Origin: Acidobacteriota bacterium
Lineage (GTDB): Bacteria > Acidobacteriota > Vicinamibacteria > Vicinamibacterales > UBA2999
Length of the DNA: 47,704 nt
Direction of reading: 5' to 3'
Assembly: GCA_020851565.1 (NCBI GenBank)
Contig: JADZCN010000083.1
Location: 1-47,704, forward strand
The translations under genes and the position numbers were made by a program. The notes under the pieces are model-generated. The model worked only from the letters and a program-made list of their open reading frames with translations. It did no database searches and was not told the origin of the DNA. This document shows, piece after piece, positions 34,001 through 42,647 of this stretch; the stretch's first letter is position 1; each line of letters begins with the position of its first letter.

Positions 34001-37000
34001 CGAGAATCTCGCCTGGGCCTGGCCTGCGTGCCGGGACCTCGCGAAGGACGAGGGATTCCAGCGTTCCCGGCGTCTCGATATCCAGCCGGAAGGGGTGCTC
34101 GTCGGGCGACAGGTGCTTGTCGGGCGCCGACCGGGCGAGGTCGGCCAGGCGTGCGCGCCGCAGTCTCGGGACGTAGCGTCGCGGCCCGCGGAACGCGATC
34201 TCCTCCTCGACGTCGTCGGCGGCGATCTCGTCGAGCAGCGCGCCGATCTCGTCGGCGCCGGGCGCCGGGCCGAGATCCACGGTGCGGCAGCGGACGCCGG
34301 GCTGCTCGCTGGTGAGCACGCGGCCCAGGCCCCAGAGCGGCGCCTGCGCCACGTTCGGGCCGTCCCGATCCTCATCCGCGACGGCCTGGGCCCCGCCCGT
34401 GACGAGCCACATCGGAGGAAGAGGGCGTCCGCGGCGCCCGAAGGCCTGCAACAGCGAGATCACGCTGCCGCAGATTGTTCGCTGAGCGTCGACGGCCTCG
34501 GCGCCGGTCAGGGCAGCGGGGCTCGGGGCGTCGAGGCTCCAGGCGTGAATCACGCCGTGCAGCCCGAAGCCCGAGGACGCGACCGCATCCACCAGGCGAG
34601 CCGCATCGTCAACGCTGGCCGCATCGATGGTGAACGACTCGTCCTCACCCTCGGTGAACGCGTCTCCCGGACGAACGATGACGCACCGATCGCCGCGCCC
34701 GCGCAGCGCGGTGGTGATGCGCTCGCCGACACCGGTCGCGTCCGCCAGCACGAGCCAGTCCTTTCCCGGCGTCGAGCGCGCGCCGGTGGCCTGGCCCGCG
34801 CCCTGGGCGGGCTGCGTAGCGAGGATCACGGACTGCGGCGTGTCGCGATCGACGGACCGTTCGGCAATGCCCACCGGGCCCTCGAACCCCGAGTCTGCGA
34901 GGAACGCCTCCCACCGCCTGACGCTCAGCATCGGGTAGTCCGGCCGGAGGTCCGTGTCAGTGAATCGCCACCACCCGTCGGTGATCCCGAAGATGAGGTC
35001 CGTCCACGCCATCTTCCGCGTCACTTCGAGCAGCACGAGCAGGCCGCCGGGCGCCAGGAGCTGCTTGATGTTCGCCAGCGTCGCCCTCAGATCAGCAGTG
35101 GCGTGCACCACGTTCGCGGCGAGGATGACATCGAACGTTTCGGGCCCGAGCTGGGCCACCGGATCGGCTTCGATGTCCAGCGATCGGACGTGGACATGTG
35201 GCTGATGGCGGAAACGATCCCGCGCCTGGGTCAGGAAGAACGGCGAGACGTCGGTGAAGTGGTACTCGACGGTTCGACCCTCGAGCCGTGGGAGCACCGC
35301 CGCCGTCGTGCCGGCGGTGCCGGCGCCGATCTCGAGCACTCTGAGACGGGCTGTCGCGGGCACCTGCTCGACCGCGGCCGCGATGGCGTCGGCGGCCGTG
35401 CGGTTGTAGAACTGGTACCAGGGCAGCTCGGAGAAGAACCGCGCCCAGGCCGACACCGCGGCGGGCGCGAAAAGCACCTCGTGTGCGTCCACGGCGCCGC
35501 GCAGGATCGCGTCGAGCCGCTCGCCACAGCGCCGCAACAGATCGACGAGGGGGTCCGCTGCCGGGTAATCCGCGAGCACCTGCTCGCAGAGCCGATGGGC
35601 GGCGGCGCGCTCGGAGGCGGGCTGGCCGTCGGTGACATCGAGCAGGGGGACTTCTCGAATGATCTCCAGCAGGCGCACGAAGAAGCGGTGGTGCCGTGGA
35701 ACGACTCCCAGCCGGCTGGCGAGGGCCGCCGTGTCGCCCGGCGCCGGATCCTGTCCATCCCACCCAAGCGAGACGAGGGCGGCGCGGGCGAAGTGCGAGA
35801 CGATGGCGTCGAGCGTCGGCTCCGCACGGCGCAGCGGGACCGTCCAGCCTTGCTCGTCCGCGAGCCGCTCGGCCATCGGGCCGACGCTGGCCCCCAACTC
35901 CGCGCTGGTGCGGATGGGCTCGGCCCCTCGTGCGTGAACGGTTTCGAGCGGCTTCGGCTCCCACAGGAGCCGGTAGGTCAGTTCGTCGTTCGCGGCCCTC
36001 TTCGCCCGGGCCGCGTCTTCGAGAGACTTGCACCTCAATCCTTCGACGGATACGGCCACCTGGCCGTGGTCGTCCAGGATGGTGATGTTGCCTTCGAGCC
36101 CGTCGGCGTCCGCCACGGAGACCTCGGCGTGCACCCAGAACCGCGCCCCGGGCTCGCGAGCGAGTGTCACGCGCTTCAGCGAGACAGGCAGGTAGAGGCC
36201 GCTTCCGAGGCCACCCGTGCCGCCCGACCAGACGGCCGCAAGCATGGCCTGGAATGCCGAATCGAGCAACGCCGGGTGAACGAGGTACGGGCCGATGGCG
36301 TGCCCCTCGGGCAGTCCGACCTCCGCGAGCGCCTCTCCCTGTCCGCGCCACAATGAACGGATGCCACGGAAGAGCCCCTGATAACGGAGGCCCCGCTTCT
36401 CCAGCGTGTCGTAAGCCTCGTCGACGGACACCCCAGTGGCACAGCGTTGTCGGAGGGCGGCCAGATCGAGCGTGCGGCCAGCCGCCTCGATCGCGTTCCC
36501 TCGGAGCTTGCCGGACGCGTTGAGCGTCCACTGGCCGCCCTCGCCGCCGCTGTGGATCTCGAACGAGGCATTCCGCGCGTCGTACAGGGACTGGAGAAAG
36601 AGGTCCTGGCGATGCGTGAGAAAGAGCACCTTCTTGAACGTCAGGTCCTCGACGACGGGAGCCGCATCGGGGGTGAGCGCCTTCGCGGCGGCCAGGGCCG
36701 TCTCGACGTAGGCTGCAGCGGGGAACACCGGGCTTCCCTGCACGATGTGATCGTTCAGGTAGTCGAGGTGGCTGGCGCGCAGGTCGGCCTCCCACGTGGG
36801 CTGGACCGACCGCAGGCGAAAGCCGAGGAGCGGGTGACCGCTGTCCTGACCGGATGACCGCACGGCCCGCGCCTCGGACTCGAACCAGAGGCGCTCACGC
36901 TGCCAGGGATACGCGGGCAGCGAGACCAGCGCGCCATCGGCGCAGACGGTGGCCCACTCGACCCGGCGCCCGTGCGCGTAGAGCGTGGCGAGCGAGCGCA

Positions 37001-39524
37001 GCATCACGCGGCGCTCCTCCTCCTTGCGGCGCAGCGTCGGCAGGGTCGTGCCGCTCCTGCCGCGTGCCGCGAGGCATTCCGAGAGCGACGCGGACAGCAC
37101 GGGGTGCGGCCCGATCTCGAGGAACAGGTCGTAGTCGTCGTCAATCAGGCGGTTGATGGCGTCGGCAAAGCGGACAGGCTCACGAAGGTTGTCGAACCAG
37201 TACTGCGGGTCGAGCCGCGCGTCCGACCACGTGCCCGACACCGTCGAGAGGAAGGGCATGGAAGGCGGTGCCGGCGTGATCGGGGCAAGCGCGTCGAGGA
37301 ACTCCGCGCGCAGGCTGTCCATCTGGGGCCCGTGGTAGGGAACCTCCACCTGCAGGAAGCGGTTGAAGCATGCCCGCCTGCCGAGTTCGGCCGCGATCTG
37401 CTCGAGCGCCTGCTGTTCGCCGGACAGGGTGACCGATGTCGGGCTGTTGATGGCGGCGATCGACACCCGATCCTCGAAGGGCGAGACGAGCTGTCTTGCG
37501 GCGTCCTCGGAGAGGCCGGCGCTCAGCATGGTGCCCGACCCGCTGGCACGGTGCTGCAGCCGGCCGCGATGGAACGCCCAGAGCAGACCGTCGTCGAGGC
37601 TCATCGCGCCCGCCGCGCAGGCGGCCGCCATCTCGCCGGCGCTGTGCCCGAGGATGGCATCGGGCACGATGCCCCAGGATTTCAGGAGCGCGACCAGCGC
37701 GATCTGGATGGCAAAGTTGGTCGCCACCGCCTCGTCCGCCTCGTGAGCCCGCGAGGCGCCCTCGTCGGCCATCAACGCGTCCAGGAGCCCCCACGTCCCG
37801 ATGCGCCGGAATCGTCGATCGCAGTCCTCGATCGCGAGGCGGAAGGCCGGCTCCTGCTCGAAGAGCTGCCGGCCCATGGCCCACCACTGCGGGCCCATGC
37901 CCGTGAAGACGAACGCCAGCTTCGGCTCGCGACCGCGTGGGCCGCGCGGCAGGCCGGACGGGCCCGCGGCAACGACTTCGTCGAGTTGCTCCAGCACCTC
38001 CTCGCGCGTTGATCCGACCACGGCCAGGCGATGGGCATGGTGCGCCCGATGCACCGCCGCGCTGTGACAGAGGTCGGGCAGTGCCGGGCAGGCGTCGCCT
38101 GCCACGAGGTCGCGGTAGCGGCGGGCCAGCTCGTGCAGCGCCTCGGGATGCCGGGCCGAAAGCGGCAGGATCTGCACCCGCTCGTCGGGCCCGCCGACTC
38201 CGGCGGTCGCCGAGGCGGGCGGCTCTTGGAGCACGACGTGGGCGTTTGCGCCGCCGAAGCCGAACGAATTGACGCTGACCAGCGCAGGGGTCCCGTTGAC
38301 CGGCAGGGGCTGGAGCGACGTGACGACCCGCAACTGCAGATCGTCGAACGGAATGGACGGGTTGGCCTCCCGGAAGTGGAGGGTGGGCGGAATCTGGCGG
38401 TGGTGAAGCACCAGGCTGGCCTTGATGAGGCCGGCAATGCCCGCCGCGGCCTCGAGGTGGCCGATGTTCGTCTTGGCGGATCCGATGAGGCACGGGCCCG
38501 ACCGCCGGTGGCCGTTCGACAGCACGTGGCCGATGGCCGAGGCCTCGATGGGATCCCCGACGCGGGTGCCCGTGCCGTGTGCCTCGACGTATTGCACGTC
38601 TTCGGCCTTCGCGTGCGCGTCGCGGAGGGCCTCGCGAATCAGCGCCTCCTGCGCCTCGGCGCTGGGCACGGCGATCCCCACCGTGCGTCCGTCCTGATTG
38701 ACGGCGCTTCCCCGGATGACGGCGTAGATCCGGTCGCCATCCGCCATCGCGCGGGCGAGCGGCTTCAGCACGACGATGCCCGCGCCTTCGCTCCGGACGA
38801 AGCCATTGGCCCGGGAATCGAAGGCCTTGCATCGTCCGTCCGGCGAGAGCATCGACGCCTTGCAGAAGCCGATGGCCACGTCGGGCGAGAGAATGGCGTT
38901 CACGCCCCCGGCGATCGCGAGATCGCACTCCCTGTTCCGCAGACCCTGGCAGGCCAGATGCACCGCCGTCAGGGACGACGAGCAGGCGGTGTCCACGATG
39001 AAGCTCGGGCCACGGAAGTCGTAGATGTACGAGATCCGATTCGCGGCAATGCTCATTGCCGTGCCCGTGCTCGAGTGGGGATTGATCAGGTGACGATTGC
39101 CCGGGTTGACCTGCAGGTCGTAGTAGTCGTGCGTCGACATGCCGATGAACACACCCGTGTTCGAACCGGCAAGTCGGTCGGCAGCCAGTCCCCCGTCCTC
39201 GAGGGCTTCCCACACCACCTCGAGCAGCATGCGCTGCTGCGGATCGATGCGGACGGCCTCGCGGGGCGAGATGCCGAAGAACTCGGCGTCGAAGGCGTCG
39301 ATCCCATCCACGAAGCCGCCCCAGCGCGCGTAGATCTTGCCGGGCGTGCCCGGATCGGCATCGTAGACCTCCGCCAGGTCGAACCGATCGCGGGGAACCT
39401 CGGTAATGGCATCGGTGCCATCGCAGAGGAGCCTCCAGTACCGCTCAGGTGAGTTGGCGCCGCCAGGGAAGCGACAGCCGATTCCGACGACGGCGACGTG
39501 GTCTGGACCCGAAGCGGTGCTCAT
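31038..39524 (-). CDS. Highly reducing type I polyketide synthase fused to a PlsC-type acyltransferase
   Basis: A 2828-residue single-module megasynthase. Domains in order: KS (10-433; Cys181 in DTACSSS, His316, His356), AT (535-830; Ser628 in GHSAG, His731), DH (897-1170; HIVQGSPVFP with His926, Asp1088), C-methyltransferase (about 1370-1560; VLEIGAGTAGTT), ER (about 1815-2140; HAGTGGVGLAA), KR (about 2150-2390; SGGLGGFG, Tyr2305), ACP (Ser2473 in GVDSL), a Pro/Ala-rich linker (2520-2590), and a lysophospholipid acyltransferase domain (about 2600-2810) with HX4D (NHLSMLD, His2647/Asp2652) and APEGTRS. All active residues are present. No thioesterase is seen, so the LPLAT domain probably releases the chain onto a lysolipid. 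Start ATG overlaps the patatin stop as ATGA. Confidence 0.93.
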   Translation of the reverse strand: MSTASGPDHVAVVGIGCRFPGGANSPERYWRLLCDGTDAITEVPRDRFDLAEVYDADPGTPGKIYARWGGFVDGIDAFDAEFFGISPREAVRIDPQQRMLLEVVWEALEDGGLAADRLAGSNTGVFIGMSTHDYYDLQVNPGNRHLINPHSSTGTAMSIAANRISYIYDFRGPSFIVDTACSSSLTAVHLACQGLRNRECDLAIAGGVNAILSPDVAIGFCKASMLSPDGRCKAFDSRANGFVRSEGAGIVVLKPLARAMADGDRIYAVIRGSAVNQDGRTVGIAVPSAEAQEALIREALRDAHAKAEDVQYVEAHGTGTRVGDPIEASAIGHVLSNGHRRSGPCLIGSAKTNIGHLEAAAGIAGLIKASLVLHHRQIPPTLHFREANPSIPFDDLQLRVVTSLQPLPVNGTPALVSVNSFGFGGANAHVVLQEPPASATAGVGGPDERVQILPLSARHPEALHELARRYRDLVAGDACPALPDLCHSAAVHRAHHAHRLAVVGSTREEVLEQLDEVVAAGPSGLPRGPRGREPKLAFVFTGMGPQWWAMGRQLFEQEPAFRLAIEDCDRRFRRIGTWGLLDALMADEGASRAHEADEAVATNFAIQIALVALLKSWGIVPDAILGHSAGEMAAACAAGAMSLDDGLLWAFHRGRLQHRASGSGTMLSAGLSEDAARQLVSPFEDRVSIAAINSPTSVTLSGEQQALEQIAAELGRRACFNRFLQVEVPYHGPQMDSLRAEFLDALAPITPAPPSMPFLSTVSGTWSDARLDPQYWFDNLREPVRFADAINRLIDDDYDLFLEIGPHPVLSASLSECLAARGRSGTTLPTLRRKEEERRVMLRSLATLYAHGRRVEWATVCADGALVSLPAYPWQRERLWFESEARAVRSSGQDSGHPLLGFRLRSVQPTWEADLRASHLDYLNDHIVQGSPVFPAAAYVETALAAAKALTPDAAPVVEDLTFKKVLFLTHRQDLFLQSLYDARNASFEIHSGGEGGQWTLNASGKLRGNAIEAAGRTLDLAALRQRCATGVSVDEAYDTLEKRGLRYQGLFRGIRSLWRGQGEALAEVGLPEGHAIGPYLVHPALLDSAFQAMLAAVWSGGTGGLGSGLYLPVSLKRVTLAREPGARFWVHAEVSVADADGLEGNITILDDHGQVAVSVEGLRCKSLEDAARAKRAANDELTYRLLWEPKPLETVHARGAEPIRTSAELGASVGPMAERLADEQGWTVPLRRAEPTLDAIVSHFARAALVSLGWDGQDPAPGDTAALASRLGVVPRHHRFFVRLLEIIREVPLLDVTDGQPASERAAAHRLCEQVLADYPAADPLVDLLRRCGERLDAILRGAVDAHEVLFAPAAVSAWARFFSELPWYQFYNRTAADAIAAAVEQVPATARLRVLEIGAGTAGTTAAVLPRLEGRTVEYHFTDVSPFFLTQARDRFRHQPHVHVRSLDIEADPVAQLGPETFDVILAANVVHATADLRATLANIKQLLAPGGLLVLLEVTRKMAWTDLIFGITDGWWRFTDTDLRPDYPMLSVRRWEAFLADSGFEGPVGIAERSVDRDTPQSVILATQPAQGAGQATGARSTPGKDWLVLADATGVGERITTALRGRGDRCVIVRPGDAFTEGEDESFTIDAASVDDAARLVDAVASSGFGLHGVIHAWSLDAPSPAALTGAEAVDAQRTICGSVISLLQAFGRRGRPLPPMWLVTGGAQAVADEDRDGPNVAQAPLWGLGRVLTSEQPGVRCRTVDLGPAPGADEIGALLDEIAADDVEEEIAFRGPRRYVPRLRRARLADLARSAPDKHLSPDEHPFRLDIETPGTLESLVLREVPARRPGPGEILVRVLAAGINFRDVMLALGLLPPMALPGSGARTVLGFECAGIVMACGKGVADFRPGDEVMTVALGAFGSQVVTRAEMAARKPAHLTFEQAATVPLVFVTALYGLTHLARLSAGERVLIHAGTGGVGLAAIQLAKRAGAEIFATAGNSEKRAYLRELGVQHVMDSRSLAFADEVMTITGGEGVDVVLNSLAGEAIQKGISILRPYGRFLEMGKRDIYADSTIGLLPFDRNLAFCSIALERMCVDRPAYVGSMLREIAAALEEQALEPIPHTAFDLARAEEAFRTLAQARHIGKLVLTIREPAYPVAADTERPLYHADASYVVSGGLGGFGLQVARWMVDHGARHVVLISRSGVPAPENEAAFTALRESPANIVTLKGDVSRLDDVARVFDEIRASLPPVRGVVHAAMVLEDAPLALLNADRLGTVLAPKVAGAWNLHQVTSRDTLDFFVMFSSMASVLGTKGQGNYAAANLFLDALAPYRQSIGLPGLTLNWGALSDVGYLSQHQDVAHHLERHGMGRFTPAEALGVMDEALRCGVSQLMAARIDWERWSTVDVSAVAVKRTQRLSHFASENPSVARDGAAERGSVLRLLAGAAPDERPALLEHHVVERIAKVLGTSAKKVDAERPLTEMGVDSLMAVELQTVVDKDLGVSLPLASLLEGASARQLASTLLDQLDFELPAPASEEPPTTPMPAVVAAADKHEAAPAPPPGELTPAPQPREPVVAPPPAAVPVPVPAAVPAPSRQVDRDAVPARASGIDYRSIDYSRWSPVQRFSQKLIAGLFRLVAPLEVQGLENIPRSGPVVVAANHLSMLDVALILTILPRRAICIATDSLRKHPWQRWFLDLGDTIYVRRGEADQEALAQGLAVLRAGGLLGIAPEGTRSRTGGLMKGQPGVVFMAGEAPAPILPLAAWGQERVADNVRRLRRTRIHVRVGAPLVISPGERTAARLQHDTERVMRALADLLPPAYRGVYAEAVDRPEPSMADVAAR

Positions 39525-41716
39525 CGGTGAGGCTCCCGTGCCTGTTGCCATTGATCGAGGGCTGCCAGCGCCAGCCTGCGGGCTCGGTCGACGAGCACGG
39601 TGCCGGCGGGCCAGTCGAACGTCGCGACGCCGTCGGTCGGCGTCCGCACGTACACGTCCGACGCCGCGGCCACCTGGGTGCCGTGGTAGACGCTGCTGAG
39701 GGTGGCGGTGCGCGCGAGGATCTCGAAGATGTGCGGAAGGGACGGCTCGTGCCTGGCGAAGGGGCCCACCCTCTCCCAGAGGAGGGGCCATCCCGATGCC
39801 GCCACGATCTCGCGCTGCCCGGACCGGAGATCGGAGGTCAGGCTGACGTCGGACGCGACGACCGTGCCGCCGCAGAAGCGGCGCATGACGTCGACCGGCA
39901 GGTTGTTGAGCACGCCGCCATCGACCAGCAGCTCGCCGTCGATGCAGACGGGCGGGTGGATGCCGGGGACCGACGTGGTGGCCCGGACGGCCCTCCAGAG
40001 CGGGCCCCGCTCCAGCACGACGATGCGCGCGGTCGTGAGATTGGCGGCGAGGCAGAAGAAGGGCAGCCACATGTCCTCGATGGCGCCCTCCCCGAACATC
40101 CGCCGGATCACCGGCACGACCCTCTTGCCCGAGAGGAACGACGCCATCGGGAAGGTGAGGTCGCTCTGCAGCTTGTAGCTCTGCATGCTGCCCAGGAAGA
40201 CCCGCTCCATCGTGTCGACGTCGTACCCGAGGGCACAGTAGCTGGCCGCGAAGACACCGGCACTCACGCCGCCGACGGCGTCGATGGGGATGTTCCGCTC
40301 GCCCATCGCGCGCATCGTCCCGACGTGTGCCCAGGTGCGCGCGCCACCACCGCTCACCGCCAGTCCAATCGCCTTGCCCGAAAGGTAGCGGGCGACCCGT
40401 CCGAAGTCATTTGCCCGGTCCACTCGCACGTGATGGTGGCGGGACACCGGCAACAGATCGAGCCATGCCGCCGTTCCGGCCGGGTGGGTCGTCTCGGGGT
40501 CGTGCAACCGGACCAGGACTCGCGGCACCGACGGCGACACGATGGTGCCGCCGACGATCCGGCGGTCCAGCTCGCCGGCCTCCGGCGGCGCGCCCGGCGG
40601 AGCCACGAACAGCACGAGGTCCGACTGCCGGAGGAAGAGGTCGATCCACGGGGCCGGCAGGTCACCGCAGTCGAAGATCACGAACGCGAAGCGTTCCTCC
40701 TGCTCGTGCAGCCACGCCGTGACACGCACGCGTGCAGCGGTGTCTTCCAGGAAGGAGGCGTCCGTGTCACCGAAGGCGTCGAGCACGTACTGGCGATCGA
40801 CCAGCGCCGTGGGCCCGGCGGTCTCGCGCAGCGCCTGGACGAGGCCGGTGACCCAGGCCCGATCCAGCGCGCGTGCCCCGACCGGGACGAGCACGATCGT
40901 GGAGACCGGGGCTTCGCGGATGCCGGAGGCGACGGGGCGCACGCGCCGAGCCATCATCCGGACCATCTCGATGGCCCCGCGCGGATGGCGCTCGAGGACG
41001 TGGTGGAGGCTGGCTTTCGAGAGGCGGACGAGCTCCGAGTCACGGATGGCACGCACGGTGGCGTTTCGCGTGTCGCCGGTAAAGATGGCCACCTCGCCCA
41101 CGACGTCGCCGTGCCCCAGATGCCGAACGGGCGCCGAGCTGTCGTCCGCCATGACCGCGAGCCGGCCGCGGACCACGACGTAGACGTAGTCGGCCGGGTC
41201 GCCCTGCCGGAAGAGCACCTCACCGCCCGCGAGGCGCACCCAGTTCGTCTCGAGATCGAACTCGCGCAGCGCGCTGGCATCGAGGCCGGCGAAGATCGGC
41301 ACGGAGGCGAGGTAGAGGCTGGGAAGCCGCCGCGATGCCGCCCCGACGATCAACGCGTGGGCCTCCGGGCTGGCGGCGAAGAGCCCCTCGATGTCGGCGG
41401 CGCCGAGCCTGAGCAGCGAGCAGTCCGTGAGGGCGAGCACGGTCGCGGCGCGCGGCCGCCGATAGAGCACCGCCATCTCGCCGACGACCTCGCCCTGGCC
41501 CAGCGTATCGAGGGCCTGGCGCTCACCGGACGGCAGTTCGAGAGCCACCTGCAGCGTGCCGGATTGGAGGATGAACAGGGCGTCGCCCGGTTCTCCCTGG
41601 CGGAAGAGGACCGCGCCCGCGCGCAGCTCGACTGACTCGACGGAGGCCCTCAGGCGCTGCCTTTCAGATTCAGGCAGGGCCTGGAACAGCGGAAGCGACG
41701 TCAGGAACTCGATCAT
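39521..41716 (-). CDS. Patatin-like phospholipase with two cyclic-nucleotide-binding domains (NTE type)
   Basis: A 731-residue protein. Two CNBD folds come first: about 10-120 with the phosphate-binding cassette GEVVGEMAVLYRRPRAATV, and about 135-245 with GDVVGEVAIFTGDTRNATV. A linker of about 200 residues is followed by a patatin domain from about 460: oxyanion loop SGGGARTWAHVG, serine elbow GGVSAG and the Asp of VDGGVLNNLP. It should hydrolyse phospho- or lysophospholipids, controlled by a cyclic nucleotide. The first cassette is canonical; the second is less so. ATG 41716 is used; GTG 41731 would add five residues. It has its own promoter and is translationally coupled to the polyketide synthase. 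Confidence 0.9.
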   Translation of the reverse strand: MIEFLTSLPLFQALPESERQRLRASVESVELRAGAVLFRQGEPGDALFILQSGTLQVALELPSGERQALDTLGQGEVVGEMAVLYRRPRAATVLALTDCSLLRLGAADIEGLFAASPEAHALIVGAASRRLPSLYLASVPIFAGLDASALREFDLETNWVRLAGGEVLFRQGDPADYVYVVVRGRLAVMADDSSAPVRHLGHGDVVGEVAIFTGDTRNATVRAIRDSELVRLSKASLHHVLERHPRGAIEMVRMMARRVRPVASGIREAPVSTIVLVPVGARALDRAWVTGLVQALRETAGPTALVDRQYVLDAFGDTDASFLEDTAARVRVTAWLHEQEERFAFVIFDCGDLPAPWIDLFLRQSDLVLFVAPPGAPPEAGELDRRIVGGTIVSPSVPRVLVRLHDPETTHPAGTAAWLDLLPVSRHHHVRVDRANDFGRVARYLSGKAIGLAVSGGGARTWAHVGTMRAMGERNIPIDAVGGVSAGVFAASYCALGYDVDTMERVFLGSMQSYKLQSDLTFPMASFLSGKRVVPVIRRMFGEGAIEDMWLPFFCLAANLTTARIVVLERGPLWRAVRATTSVPGIHPPVCIDGELLVDGGVLNNLPVDVMRRFCGGTVVASDVSLTSDLRSGQREIVAASGWPLLWERVGPFARHEPSLPHIFEILARTATLSSVYHGTQVAAASDVYVRTPTDGVATFDWPAGTVLVDRARRLALAALDQWQQAREPHR

Positions 41717-41766
41717 GGCGACCGGCCGCACGTCCGACCCGACCCGCTGAGCTGTCGGGAGGGGCG

Positions 41767-41793
41767 ATTATACTCAGGCAGCTCGAGCGTCAA
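41767..41793 (-). promoter_or_regulatory. Promoter of the patatin-polyketide synthase unit
   Basis: On the - strand TTGACG (41788-41793) is followed after 15 bp by a perfect TATAAT (41767-41772). Predicted transcription starts near 41760, about 45 bases before the ATG at 41716. Spacing is shorter than the usual 17 bp, but this is the only site in the window with both elements near consensus. Confidence 0.6.
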
Positions 41794-41800
41794 GAACCTT

Positions 41801-42607
41801 TCACGCCCGGCGCGCGCGCTCCTGCCGGACATGGCAGTAGGCGATCGCGACGCCGAAGCCCGCCAGCAGCGCGCCGTAGACGTAGCCGTTGTGCCGGGCC
41901 GGGTCGAACCCGCCTACCAGGAAGAGCCAGACCGCGAACTGGCTGGCGAGGAACAGCTCGATGCCGATGACGGCCTTCTTCACCTCGGCCCAGTCCTCCG
42001 CCGCGTAGACGCTGTAGCACCACCCCGCGTTCAGCGCGAGGAACCCGCTCATCACGCGGCAGTTGAACGGATCGAGCGGCCACGGCCAGCGCGTGTCCAT
42101 GAACTCGGGATTGATCATCATGAGGCCGGCCAGGGTGACGGCGGCCACGAGGCCCACCATCGCCACCTGTTTCATGGCGGGCAGCACGGGGCCCTGGCGA
42201 GCGTCAGGGGGGATCCGGTCCGGTGCCGCCCTGGGTTCCCAGAGAAACAGGATGACCGGCTCGATGGTGTAGGCCAGTGCCCACACGTGGGCCACCCAGA
42301 TGCTCGACTCCCAGTTCATCTCGTCCATGTGCCACAGCGTGGCCAGCCAGATGAAGGCGAGGAAGGCGTAGTTGGCCGCCACCTGCCACCGCAGGTTCAC
42401 CCAGTAGCGCTCCCGGTAGAGGAAGTAGCCGATGTAGGCGCGGCCGACGAACCCCGCTCCGATGAACATCGCGGTTGCGGCCGGCGTGATCGGCCATGCA
42501 AAGACGTCCCCGGTGGCCGGGAGGCCCAGGAGCCACACGACGAACGCGCTGGCGAGCAGCGTCTGGGTGATGCCTACTGTGGTGATCGAATCCGGTTTCT
42601 CGGTCAC
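41801..42607 (-). CDS. Polytopic membrane protein of unknown function
   Basis: A 268-residue very hydrophobic protein with about seven or eight predicted helices (for example near residues 12-32, 41-60, 77-95, 103-122, 148-168, 186-205, 216-235, 240-258). Conserved-looking polar residues inside helices include HMDEMNWESS and EPVILFLWEP. I do not recognise the family. A GTG start at 42607 is chosen because GGGAGG lies six bases upstream. It sits between the lipoxygenase-like gene (40-bp gap) and the patatin gene, so it may transport, flip or anchor the lipid substrate; this is only positional inference. Confidence 0.75.
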   Translation of the reverse strand: MTEKPDSITTVGITQTLLASAFVVWLLGLPATGDVFAWPITPAATAMFIGAGFVGRAYIGYFLYRERYWVNLRWQVAANYAFLAFIWLATLWHMDEMNWESSIWVAHVWALAYTIEPVILFLWEPRAAPDRIPPDARQGPVLPAMKQVAMVGLVAAVTLAGLMMINPEFMDTRWPWPLDPFNCRVMSGFLALNAGWCYSVYAAEDWAEVKKAVIGIELFLASQFAVWLFLVGGFDPARHNGYVYGALLAGFGVAIAYCHVRQERARRA

Positions 42608-42647
42608 ACCGCATCCCTCCCTTCGCCGTGGCCGGCCAACACCGCCC

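Noticed and set aside
33525..36356. A 943-codon rightward open frame inside the polyketide synthase gene
   Set aside because: It is antisense to the ER, MT and DH domains, which are intact; no domain is visible in it.
39525..40070. Extension of the polyketide synthase frame upstream of the ATG at 39524
   Set aside because: The extra residues are an antisense-like out-of-frame reading of the patatin gene; the KS domain begins normally after the ATG, which overlaps the patatin stop.
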